Origin: Planctomycetia bacterium
Lineage (GTDB): Bacteria; Planctomycetota; UBA11346
Direction of reading: 5' to 3'
Assembly (NCBI GenBank): GCA_005801395.1
Contig: SYDV01000109.1
Span: 1-9,639 of the forward strand
Length of the DNA stretch: 9,639 nt
The stretch's first letter is position 1; the number at the start of each line of letters is the position of its first letter. Below the pieces are notes generated by a model that saw only the letters and a program-made list of their open reading frames with translations, was not told where the DNA came from and ran no database searches. The translations under genes were made by a program, and so were the position numbers. Positions 1 to 6,958 of the stretch are shown in pieces.

Positions 1-214
1 AACGCACATGAAAAATCCCACCCTGCGTTTCAATCGGAAACGTGTCTTTATGACCGACTCTCGACTCGGGAAATGATTCACCCAAACAGGGAACCAAAGA
101 AGCAGCGGATTTTTTACGTAACATACGTGCAATATCATGCTAATCACGGCGTTGCCAAGATTCCTAATGCCGGATTTAGGTTCATTGGTATTGCATGAGC
201 TGCCAGTCGAACAG
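1..214. other. left-edge segment without a callable gene
   Basis: I cannot assign a gene here. Several frames are open to the left edge. Plus frame 1 runs from base 1 to a TGA at 196-198 (65 codons), but it uses AGG twice and CGG twice for Arg and never CGT, unlike the clear genes of the window. On the minus strand an ATG at 124-122 opens a frame that leaves the window after 41 codons; its codons (TTA, CGT, AAA, GAA) match the neighbours better and it lies downstream of the esterase on the same strand, but I see no ribosome binding site ahead of it. A third minus frame is also open but Cys-rich and unconvincing. An imperfect palindrome lies at 54-69. Either a gene fragment at the edge or plain intergenic DNA is possible. 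Confidence 0.3.
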
Positions 215-248
215 AAAAAAGACGTTGAGCAAACGTGTATCGTTTTTT
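215..248 (-). terminator. weak candidate terminator after the esterase
   Basis: On the minus strand, reading away from the esterase stop at 279-281, a short hairpin with stem ACGTT/AACGT (232-236 with 222-226) and a five-base loop is followed one base later by six T (220-215). On the plus strand the same hairpin is followed by a T6 run at 243-248, so it could act both ways. The stem is only 5 bp and AT-leaning, so the call is weak. Confidence 0.3.
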
Positions 249-278
249 GTTATGGGAAGCTATCGGTGGCTCAGTGAA

Positions 279-1124
279 TTATTTTTCAAGAGCCGCAAGA
301 AATGCGAGTAGAATGGGTAATCGCTCGGCGTCAAAAAATAACGGGCCCCCATGTGCAGCTTTTGGTACGGACATAAATTGCACACGGGCGCCAACTAAGC
401 GGTAGGCACTGGCGAATTCCAGTGATTGATTGATGGGCATTTGTGGATCTTGTTCGCCATGCAGCATTAATAGTGGTGGATCATTGGCATCCACATGGGT
501 GCATGGACTGGCCAATTGCGCGAGTGCGGGTTTTTCGTTTGGTAATCCACCGAGGAATAATTTTAAGGCCGGTTCACGAACGGAGAGTCCAAAAGGTGTC
601 GATTGCGCTAAAATCGTGGTCAAATTAGACGCGCCGTAATAACTGACAATTCCTTGAACGGCTGCAGATGTTTGTGCGTCATCGCCTGGGGCGTGATCTA
701 ATTCCGTGACACCATTGCTGACGCCAACTACCGCAGCTAAGTGCCCACCGGCTGAGCAGCCAAATAGTACAATGTGATTGGCTTTTATTTTAAGTGCTTC
801 TTGTTGTGCCCGTAAAAAACGAATTGCCGCGCGAATATCAAACGCTTGAGCTGGAAATGGTGCGACCGGTGATAAACGATAATCCACACTGGCGACGGCA
901 TATCCGGCATCAACTAAGGCTAAGCACGGTGGGTTTGCGCGCGATCCACTCCGCCAAGCTCCGCCATGAACGTTTACGATCAACGGTCCACGTTGAGTGA
1001 CAGGCACATATAGATCCAGTGACAACGGTCCGCTATCGCGTTTGGCAAATACATGGGTGGTTGGCTCGACGCACCAAGTCGTGTTTAGGAATACGAATAA
1101 CAACAGCAGACGAGGTAATGACAT
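279..1124 (-). CDS. exported alpha/beta-hydrolase (BD-FAE-type esterase)
   Basis: A 281-residue serine hydrolase, probably exported, likely to cleave ester bonds such as acetyl or feruloyl groups on polysaccharides or small acyl esters; the exact substrate cannot be read from sequence. Residues 1-20 form a hydrophobic signal peptide (MSLPRLLLLFVF start, Thr-Thr-Trp-Cys near the likely cleavage point; the Cys does not sit in a good lipobox). The oxyanion-hole motif HGGAW is at 53-57, the nucleophile motif GCSAG at 122-126 (Ser124), the acid is probably Asp226 in GEQDP, and the His is His258 in AAHGG. The stretch DYRLSP at 81-86 and the following Ala/Arg-rich helix are typical of this carboxylesterase group. 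Its length is normal for the family, so it looks intact. It starts 86 bp after the gcvT stop on the same strand and may be read from the same transcript. Its ribosome binding site is weak. Alternative label: lipase/esterase of the acetyl-xylan esterase-like group. Confidence 0.85.
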   Translation of the reverse strand: MSLPRLLLLFVFLNTTWCVEPTTHVFAKRDSGPLSLDLYVPVTQRGPLIVNVHGGAWRSGSRANPPCLALVDAGYAVASVDYRLSPVAPFPAQAFDIRAAIRFLRAQQEALKIKANHIVLFGCSAGGHLAAVVGVSNGVTELDHAPGDDAQTSAAVQGIVSYYGASNLTTILAQSTPFGLSVREPALKLFLGGLPNEKPALAQLASPCTHVDANDPPLLMLHGEQDPQMPINQSLEFASAYRLVGARVQFMSVPKAAHGGPLFFDAERLPILLAFLAALEK

Positions 1125-1210
1125 GTCGCTTTGCTTAGCGGTTAATTAATCGCATGCCAGACAGGTTGTGTTGGTGCTGCTGGCACTGCGAAATTCACTC
1201 AGGATATTTA

Positions 1211-2278
1211 TCAACCCTTCGCGCGTTTATAAAACGGCAATGCGACGACTTCTGCTGCGCAGGGCGTTCCGCGAATATCGACGGTGAGTGCAGTGCCGAC
1301 GGCGCTGGACGCACTGGCGACATAGGCCATGCCGATGGGGTAACCGAGGGTCGGTGACAAGGTGCCGCTGGTGATCACGCCAACGGGCTGACCGTTAGCC
1401 AATACTGGGTATCCGTGGCGTGGTACGCGTTTATCGGTCATGCGCAGGCCGACTAAGCGTTTGTTGGTGCCGTCGCGCAGTTGGCGCAAGACGATTTCAG
1501 CGCCATTAAAGCCGCCGTCTTTGTTGACGGCAAAGCCAAGACCAGCTTCAGCGGGCGTAACGGTGCGATCTAACTCATTACCGTACAAAGGCATACCTGC
1601 TTCGAGACGCAACGTATCGCGGCATCCCAGGCCACAGGGGACGGCTCCGGCAGCGACTACGGCCTCGTAAAAGCGTGCGGCGTGCTCAGCTGGTAAAAAG
1701 CATTCAAAACCGTTTTCGCCGGTGTATCCAGTGCGGCTCAGTCGAACCGTGATGCCAGACCAAGCCAGATCGATAAAACTGTAATATTTCATCGCGCCAC
1801 CATCGAGACCCATTTTCGCTAATAATGGGGCCGAGGCTGGGCCTTGGACGGCGATCATGGCTTGGCGGGCGGTCAAATCAGTTAACGAATCACTTGCAAG
1901 CGATTGCCAGCGGTCGCGGATCTTCTGATAATTACCGGCATTCACTACGATATGGAACGCATGTTCACTCTCGCGACTGACCAACACGTCGTCTTCAACC
2001 GTACCGTCATCGGCCAACACCAAGCCGTAACGAACTTGTCCTGGGGTCATGCTGCGAAGTGGACGGCAAACCTGCTTTTCCAGCAGTGCGAGCGCCTGCG
2101 GACCAGCCAGATGCAGTCGACCCATATGACCCAAATCAAAGATGCCGCACGCGGTGCGAACAGTTTGATGTTCAGTAGTAATCCCGGCAAATTGCACCGG
2201 CATATCCCAACCATTAAAATCGATAAAGCGTCCACCACGGGCGAGTTGTGCTTCATACAGACCGGTTCGGTGTCCCAT
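1211..2278 (-). CDS. gcvT: glycine cleavage system T protein (aminomethyltransferase)
   Basis: GcvT takes the aminomethyl group from the lipoyl arm of GcvH and passes it to tetrahydrofolate, releasing ammonia and 5,10-methylene-THF (EC 2.1.2.10), in the cytoplasm. I chose the ATG at 2278, giving 355 residues starting MGHRTGLYEAQL, because it has GAAGGG 7 nt upstream and begins where the family normally begins; the longest frame would add 34 unrelated residues. Seen in the protein: N-terminal GRFIDFNGWDMPVQF (16-30), the folate-site region with the acidic pair in VEDDVLV (94-100), YTGENGFE (185-192), GLGCRDTLRLEAGMPLYGNEL (216-236) and the C-terminal barrel with SGTLSPTLGYPIGMAYV (304-320). 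Length matches the family. No gcvH or gcvP adjoins it; downstream lies an esterase, so the other glycine cleavage genes are elsewhere. It is divergent from the secretin operon. Confidence 0.96.
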   Translation of the reverse strand: MGHRTGLYEAQLARGGRFIDFNGWDMPVQFAGITTEHQTVRTACGIFDLGHMGRLHLAGPQALALLEKQVCRPLRSMTPGQVRYGLVLADDGTVEDDVLVSRESEHAFHIVVNAGNYQKIRDRWQSLASDSLTDLTARQAMIAVQGPASAPLLAKMGLDGGAMKYYSFIDLAWSGITVRLSRTGYTGENGFECFLPAEHAARFYEAVVAAGAVPCGLGCRDTLRLEAGMPLYGNELDRTVTPAEAGLGFAVNKDGGFNGAEIVLRQLRDGTNKRLVGLRMTDKRVPRHGYPVLANGQPVGVITSGTLSPTLGYPIGMAYVASASSAVGTALTVDIRGTPCAAEVVALPFYKRAKG

Positions 2279-2378
2279 GCGAAAGCCCTTCGTTGTTTTA
2301 TCCGGCAACAATTCGGTTGCGGGAAAGCTGCATCTACGTTCAGTTATGCATTCCGGCAAGTACTTGTGTGGAGGGAAC
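2279..2378. promoter_or_regulatory. divergent promoter region between gcvT and the secretin operon
   Basis: This 100-bp gap must hold the promoters of both divergent units. The two ribosome binding sites are clear: GAAGGG on the minus strand (2291-2286) for gcvT and GGAGGG at 2370-2375 for the secretin. Within it are two direct copies of TCCGGCAA (2301-2308 and 2352-2359) and a 10-bp perfect palindrome CAAGTACTTG (2357-2366) just ahead of the secretin ribosome binding site. On the minus strand, TTGCCG (2359-2354) and TAGATG 17 bp further could be a poor sigma-70-type pair for gcvT; I find no convincing plus-strand pair. Which repeat, if any, is an operator is unknown. Confidence 0.45.
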
Positions 2379-4781
2379 ATGCCACGATTTGAACGGCCAC
2401 GTATCGGTCGACTGGTTGCCAGTCTGGTCGCTTTAGGAATTTGTGCGTCGACGATGCCAGTGTTGGCTGTCGACGTCGGCTCGACTCAGGAAAGCGGCGG
2501 GGCGCGTCCCTTGCCATCTGATGAAGTGACCCGCGCGAATGTCTTGGCTGCTGCTGGACATCATGATGAAGCGGTGGCCTTGTTAACTTTACGCCTTTCA
2601 ACCAACCCCGATGACGCCTTGGCGAAGCAAACTTTATTGTCGTTGCGCATTGCTCAGATGGAAGAAGAAATTCGTCAAATTTTAGGTGAGCAATCCAAGG
2701 CAAAAGAATTAGTGGTTGGTGATCCGGATTACGAAGCGGCGCGTAATCGTGCCGATGCTGCGGTCACCAAACGATTAGATGTCGCTGAATATTACGCGCA
2801 CAATCGGCGCTACGCTGAAGCCGCGATGGTATGCAATGCTATCTTACGCGATTACCCACATCATCCGGCTGCGCTTAAATTAAAATATCGTATCTTAACA
2901 GAAATGGTTGAACGTGAACGCTCGGAATTATTGAAAGATAAAGCTCTGCGGCGCGAAGACGCCATTAACGATTCGATAGACGACGCGATCATGCCAGGTG
3001 AAAAACCGAAGAGTAAGCGCACGCTCTTTGTCTTTGATGAAGATCTCGCTGAATTCGAGCGTGCGCAGTTACAGCAAAAATTATTACAACGAATCCCATC
3101 GCTTATTTACGACGGCACTAATGGCACCAAGAGCGTCCAAGTTCGTGAGTTATTGCAGCCATTATTCGCCTTTGCTGGGATTAATTACGTGGTGTTAGAT
3201 AGTGCGCTAAGTGATGAAACGCTGACGTTGCATATGGTGAATGCAACGATTGAAGAAGTGCTAACAACCATCGCTAAATTAGTTAATATTCGTTATAATT
3301 ATAGTGGCGGTACTGTATTTATTACGAGTGCTGATAGCGAAGTCATGGTAACGGAAATTGTCCGTATTCATTCGGGATTAACCGATGTTAAATCCGAACC
3401 CAAATTGGGCGGAACACCTGGCGGCGGTGGCAGTAGTGGTGGTGGGGGTTCGGGTGGTCAAGGCTCTGGAAATGGAGGAGCTGGCGCGGGACTCTTTGCC
3501 GGTGGTGGAGGCGAGGAAGGTGGAGGCGGTGGCCAAGAATTCGTTTCAGATTTAGAGCGATTTTTAGAAAAAGTACCAGAAATCGTTGTTGGCTGGCCAG
3601 CGGAAGGTAAAATTTATTTCGAAAGAAAATCAAATTCCATTTTTGTCCGTGCAACGCCATCGGCGATTATGGAAACCAAGCGGTTATTGGCAGCGCTTGA
3701 TTACAATAGTACGCAGGTACTGATCGAAGCTCGTTTCATTGAAGTCACTGATGCTGGGGCAAAGGAATTGGGCGTTGATTGGGCTGGCGGAGGAAAAAAT
3801 GGCGACACGTATTTAAGTGCACCGACCTCCGGCCTTACGGTGCCCGGACCAACTGATGGCGGTGCCACGTTGACAAATACGTTTGGAAATGTGTCAAATA
3901 TTGCGCCAGGTACTGGTGGGTTATTGGCACAGTTATTAGTCGCGCCGAATGATTACATGAAATTTAAAGCGACAATTTCAGCGATGGAAACTAACGGCAA
4001 GGCAGATACTCTTTCAGAACCAAAAATATTGACGCTCAGTAACGCCGTTGGCTTCATTGAAGTGAAGCAAGATATTTCCTTCATATCAGGTTATACCAAT
4101 GCGGGTACCAACAGTTCGCCTGCCTATCCAGATGACCCGAATAATGGCAACGTCATTAATCCAGGTTATAATTATTCGTCAACAACGCTGGTCCCCGAAT
4201 TTACGACGGACCAATCGGGAATCGAACTGCGCATACGTCCATCTGTCGCGCGTAATTCCGATATTATTACCCTTTCGATTACGCCTTCGGTTCGTGAAAT
4301 GGTACGCGGCCCAGAACCGATAACCTTCAATAATTCAAACGGCGCCAATGGTGGAATTCCCATTCAAAATAGTATTGAACGGCCACCACAATTCGACACC
4401 CGTCGTTTGGCCACCGCACTTCATGTGAAAAATGGCGGTACAGTTGCACTGGGTGGATTGACCAAGGAAAAAGCTCAAGAATCAAGCACGGGCGTTCCAT
4501 TTATGTCGCGTGTACCGGTCATTGGCAGTCTTTTCCGCCGTGATTCAAAGAGTAGCGAACGTCGTAATCTGATGATTTTTGTTACGGCTCATATCGTGGA
4601 TCCAGAAGGTGCGAAACAAGGCGGCGAGATTCAGCATTTACGTGATACCGCACGCGTCGTATTGCCGGATAATGTCGATAAATTACCGACGTCAGCAGAG
4701 GCGGCAGCAAAAGTCCCCGTTCAGGCAGAAAATACCGCTGATGATGCGGGACCCATCTGGCGGCGGGAACGGCGGCGCTAA
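2379..4781 (+). CDS. secretin (PilQ/GspD-like outer-membrane channel)
   Basis: An 800-residue secretin, forming the multimeric outer-membrane pore of a type IV pilus or type II secretion-like machine. The ATG at 2379 is chosen because GGAGGG precedes it and it is followed at once by a signal peptide (MPRFERPRIGRLVASL, cleavage probably after VLA at 30); the longest frame would add 34 residues that bury this signal. Order of parts: helical TPR-like region (about 45-190, with DEAVALL and YAEAAMVCNAILRDYP), STN/N0-type domain (about 248-318), glycine-rich linker (344-385), one N1-like beta/alpha unit (about 405-440), then the secretin core (445-745) with QVLIEARFIEV, TLSEPKILTLSN, GIELRIRPSV, GGTVALGGLTKE and the family signature VPVIGSLFR at 712-720. 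A 55-residue tail ends in WRRERRR and could dock a pilotin or the next partner (inference). Akkermansia Amuc_1098 is a related secretin. Its TAA overlaps the next ATG by one base. Confidence 0.93.
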   Translation: MPRFERPRIGRLVASLVALGICASTMPVLAVDVGSTQESGGARPLPSDEVTRANVLAAAGHHDEAVALLTLRLSTNPDDALAKQTLLSLRIAQMEEEIRQILGEQSKAKELVVGDPDYEAARNRADAAVTKRLDVAEYYAHNRRYAEAAMVCNAILRDYPHHPAALKLKYRILTEMVERERSELLKDKALRREDAINDSIDDAIMPGEKPKSKRTLFVFDEDLAEFERAQLQQKLLQRIPSLIYDGTNGTKSVQVRELLQPLFAFAGINYVVLDSALSDETLTLHMVNATIEEVLTTIAKLVNIRYNYSGGTVFITSADSEVMVTEIVRIHSGLTDVKSEPKLGGTPGGGGSSGGGGSGGQGSGNGGAGAGLFAGGGGEEGGGGGQEFVSDLERFLEKVPEIVVGWPAEGKIYFERKSNSIFVRATPSAIMETKRLLAALDYNSTQVLIEARFIEVTDAGAKELGVDWAGGGKNGDTYLSAPTSGLTVPGPTDGGATLTNTFGNVSNIAPGTGGLLAQLLVAPNDYMKFKATISAMETNGKADTLSEPKILTLSNAVGFIEVKQDISFISGYTNAGTNSSPAYPDDPNNGNVINPGYNYSSTTLVPEFTTDQSGIELRIRPSVARNSDIITLSITPSVREMVRGPEPITFNNSNGANGGIPIQNSIERPPQFDTRRLATALHVKNGGTVALGGLTKEKAQESSTGVPFMSRVPVIGSLFRRDSKSSERRNLMIFVTAHIVDPEGAKQGGEIQHLRDTARVVLPDNVDKLPTSAEAAAKVPVQAENTADDAGPIWRRERRR
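3408..3533 (+). repeat. glycine-rich linker coding segment
   Basis: About 42 codons inside the secretin gene, residues 344-385, that encode mostly Gly with Ser, Ala, Gln and a central GLFAGGGGEE. The DNA is a run of GGN codons with GGTGGTGGNGG-like imperfect repetition. It lies between the STN/N0 domain and the N1-like domain and should be an unstructured, flexible spacer in the periplasm. Such simple sequence is prone to length change between strains. Confidence 0.85.
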
Positions 4782-6958
4782 TGGCGCGAACCTTCGTTGG
4801 CTTGGACGTTGGTCATCATACGGTGCGTGCCGTGGCGCTGCGCCGCGAGGGACGTTCGTATGCCATCGTGGCGCACGCAGAAGTTCCTCGATTAGATGAG
4901 GAAGGCACGCCGCGGCCATTGCGAGCCGTGGTTAAGGACATTCAAACAAAAGTACCACTAGGCAATTCTCCCGTCGTATCGATTAGTGATCTCGATACGT
5001 TAGTGCGGTACGTGGGAACTATTCCACTGCCCCCAGATCGTCTTCAACGCCTATTACGCCTGGAATTACTACAAGCCATCGAAGCCAGTGAATTAGCAGC
5101 GGATTCCTTTCCGGTGCCATTGGCAAGTGATGAATTAATTCACTGTTGTATTTTGACGCATCCGACGCGTGCCCACGAAGCCATCTTGGATTTAAAGGCG
5201 GTTGGCATTGGCGATCCTATTTTACATGCCGCTTCAGCAGCGGTTTACAACATCACGGTCCCCTTGCCGCCGGTACAAGATGAAGAAATGGCATTGTTGG
5301 TCGATATTGGATCAGCGCGGACCAACGTCGTTTTATTTGGCGATCGTCGACTACTTGCCTGTCGCCAATTAACCATTGGTGGCGACACTTTTACCGAGGC
5401 GTTGAGTGGAGGAGACAGCAAGGCAATTCGTGTTGCTGAGCAGCAAAAAATAGCTGGCGAAGGGTCGGCCTCACCATTGGCGGCGAATGGCGCGGGGATT
5501 GGTCGCACGGCTATTCGTGCGGCAACGACCACCGAATCGCCTACCGGCACACCCAAAACCACAGCAACCACTTCAGCCGCTCATAACGAATTTGAATTAG
5601 ACCTTGATGCCGATCCGACGGGTGGTTTGCAGTTAGATGATGGCGATGATCAACCGATCAGCGCGTCGCTCAATGCGCCATCAATTACAGCACCGTCATT
5701 GGATCTGGACACGTCAGTCGTGCCGCCATTGGACCTCGATCAGGCGCCATCAGCGCGCACGACGTCATTTCCGTTTGAAACGCTCGAATCGGTAACGGTT
5801 ACCGTCCCTGGAGTCGCCACGCAACAAATTGCCAGTCGTGTATTGGGCCCAGAACTGACCAAGGTGGCGGAATCGCTCTATGGTCAGCTAGCGAGTTCAT
5901 TAGCGTGGTTCCGTACGCAAATACATGCCCGTCAATTGAATGTCACGAAAGTCATACTCACCGGGGGCGGCGCGAGTTTAGATGGACTAGAAGCGTATTT
6001 GGAACGTCGTTTTAGTATGCCAGTTAAACGTTTCGATCCTTGCGATGCCCTGACCGGTAAGGCGCCGGATCGCCCACACGTATTTGCCACCGCAATTGGT
6101 TTGGCGATTGCCGCAGCTAACACGATCCCTGGTACGGTTTGCTTAGATTTGACACCGGATTCCTTGCAAATTAAACGCCTGTGGCGCTCGCGTTTAATAT
6201 GGCCGTATGTGGCGGCGGCGAGCGTCCTATTCGCAGCGGTCTTAGCCAGTTGGACCATGCTGAATAATCAGGAAGTAGCACAGGCAAATATTGAGTCTTA
6301 TGCTGAATTTCAAACTGACCATGATAAATTGAAAAAACAATTAGACGATTTGCAGCGGGAACGTGAGGGATTGTCGGAAGATTTACGCGCAATTGCTGGC
6401 CGTATTTTTGCTGGCCGCGACTTATTATTCACCATTCGTGCGCTCAAAGAGCAAACGGATAATTCAAAAGAACTGTGGATTACCACGCTGGAAACGGTGG
6501 AAGTGGGCAAGGATAGCGGCGTCAGCAATCCCGCTGAGGCACCGCGCGGGATGATATCGCTGCGCCCAACGATTACGCAGACGACTGGTGGACGTCGCGA
6601 TACCGTGATTGATCGCGGTGCAATAGATGTGTCTGCCTTGGTTAAATTTGACGATAAGAAAACGGACATTGAGTTAAATAATTTTTTCGAAACGTACAAA
6701 GCGGCCCTTGATGCCTGGAAACCAGATGCGAATGGAACTAAATTATTCCGTGATAGTCGTGTGTTGCAGCACATTATTCACCATGGAGAAGTTAAAAGTC
6801 AGGTAAAAAACACGGCGTCACCACGTGCTCCTAAAACGCCGACGGATACGCTTATTGAATCCGGTCGTTTTCCGTTTAAGATACGCTTTTTCTTTCAGCC
6901 CACGGAATTGAGCGCGATTACCAGCAATCAGAAAACCGTGGAAATAGGTAAGCCATGA
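4781..6958 (+). CDS. PilM-PilN fusion (GspL-like inner-membrane platform protein)
   Basis: A 725-residue protein joining a cytoplasmic actin-like PilM domain to a PilN-type membrane and periplasmic part, the topology of GspL in type II secretion. It should tie the cytoplasmic motor to the inner-membrane alignment complex. The nucleotide-site loops of the actin fold are visible: FVGLDVGHHTVRAV (5-18), LLVDIGSARTNVVLF (172-186) and VILTGGGASLDGLEAYL (391-407). The fold is interrupted by a low-complexity, Ala/Thr then acidic insert, about residues 227-340, with three LDLD motifs (273, 307, 317). After CLDLTPDSLQIKRLWRSR comes one membrane helix (about 472-494), then a coiled coil (about 505-545, HDKLKKQLDDLQRERE) and a ferredoxin-like periplasmic region. 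The gene begins at the ATG of TAATG, sharing one base with the secretin stop, and ends overlapping the next gene by ATGA. Separate pilM and pilN genes are the usual type IV pilus arrangement. An intact gene with no sign of frameshift. Confidence 0.88.
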   Translation: MARTFVGLDVGHHTVRAVALRREGRSYAIVAHAEVPRLDEEGTPRPLRAVVKDIQTKVPLGNSPVVSISDLDTLVRYVGTIPLPPDRLQRLLRLELLQAIEASELAADSFPVPLASDELIHCCILTHPTRAHEAILDLKAVGIGDPILHAASAAVYNITVPLPPVQDEEMALLVDIGSARTNVVLFGDRRLLACRQLTIGGDTFTEALSGGDSKAIRVAEQQKIAGEGSASPLAANGAGIGRTAIRAATTTESPTGTPKTTATTSAAHNEFELDLDADPTGGLQLDDGDDQPISASLNAPSITAPSLDLDTSVVPPLDLDQAPSARTTSFPFETLESVTVTVPGVATQQIASRVLGPELTKVAESLYGQLASSLAWFRTQIHARQLNVTKVILTGGGASLDGLEAYLERRFSMPVKRFDPCDALTGKAPDRPHVFATAIGLAIAAANTIPGTVCLDLTPDSLQIKRLWRSRLIWPYVAAASVLFAAVLASWTMLNNQEVAQANIESYAEFQTDHDKLKKQLDDLQREREGLSEDLRAIAGRIFAGRDLLFTIRALKEQTDNSKELWITTLETVEVGKDSGVSNPAEAPRGMISLRPTITQTTGGRRDTVIDRGAIDVSALVKFDDKKTDIELNNFFETYKAALDAWKPDANGTKLFRDSRVLQHIIHHGEVKSQVKNTASPRAPKTPTDTLIESGRFPFKIRFFFQPTELSAITSNQKTVEIGKP
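5459..5800 (+). other. acidic disordered insert within the PilM-like domain
   Basis: Codons 227-340 of the PilMN protein encode Ala/Thr/Pro-rich then Asp-rich sequence placed between the second phosphate loop region and the helix before the adenosine motif. LDLD occurs at residues 273-276, 307-310 and 317-320 (bases 5597-5608, 5699-5710 and 5729-5740), with QLDDGDD between them. Ordinary PilM has no such segment here. It should lie in the cytoplasm and may be a docking strip for a partner protein; that role is inference. Confidence 0.75.

Noticed and set aside
1125..1210. Small dyads between gcvT and the esterase (such as CGCT...AGCG and GTGC...GCAC) as a terminator
   Set aside because: Stems are only about 4 bp and no T-run follows on the minus strand.
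2277..2378. N-terminal extension of the secretin to an ATG at 2277
   Set aside because: The extension would overlap the gcvT start on the other strand, has no ribosome binding site, and hides a clear signal peptide that follows the GGAGGG-preceded ATG at 2379.
2279..2378. Glycine riboswitch ahead of gcvT
   Set aside because: Glycine riboswitches often precede gcvT, so I looked, but the 100-bp gap is too short for a usual tandem form and I could not find its conserved core and pairing.
2279..2380. N-terminal extension of GcvT to 2380
   Set aside because: The added 34 residues do not resemble GcvT, while ATG 2278 has GAAGGG at good spacing and begins at the usual family start.
1904..2392. Plus-strand 162-codon open frame across gcvT
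   Set aside because: It is antisense to a clearly conserved gene, its product has no recognisable features and it runs into the real secretin start in another frame.
3408..3533. Possible tandem DNA repeat or CRISPR-like array in the secretin gene
   Set aside because: The repetition is simply a run of glycine codons; there are no equal-length repeats with distinct spacers.
6310..6774. Minus-strand 154-codon open frame inside the PilMN gene
   Set aside because: It is antisense to well-supported coding sequence, is Ser/Arg-rich and has no family features.
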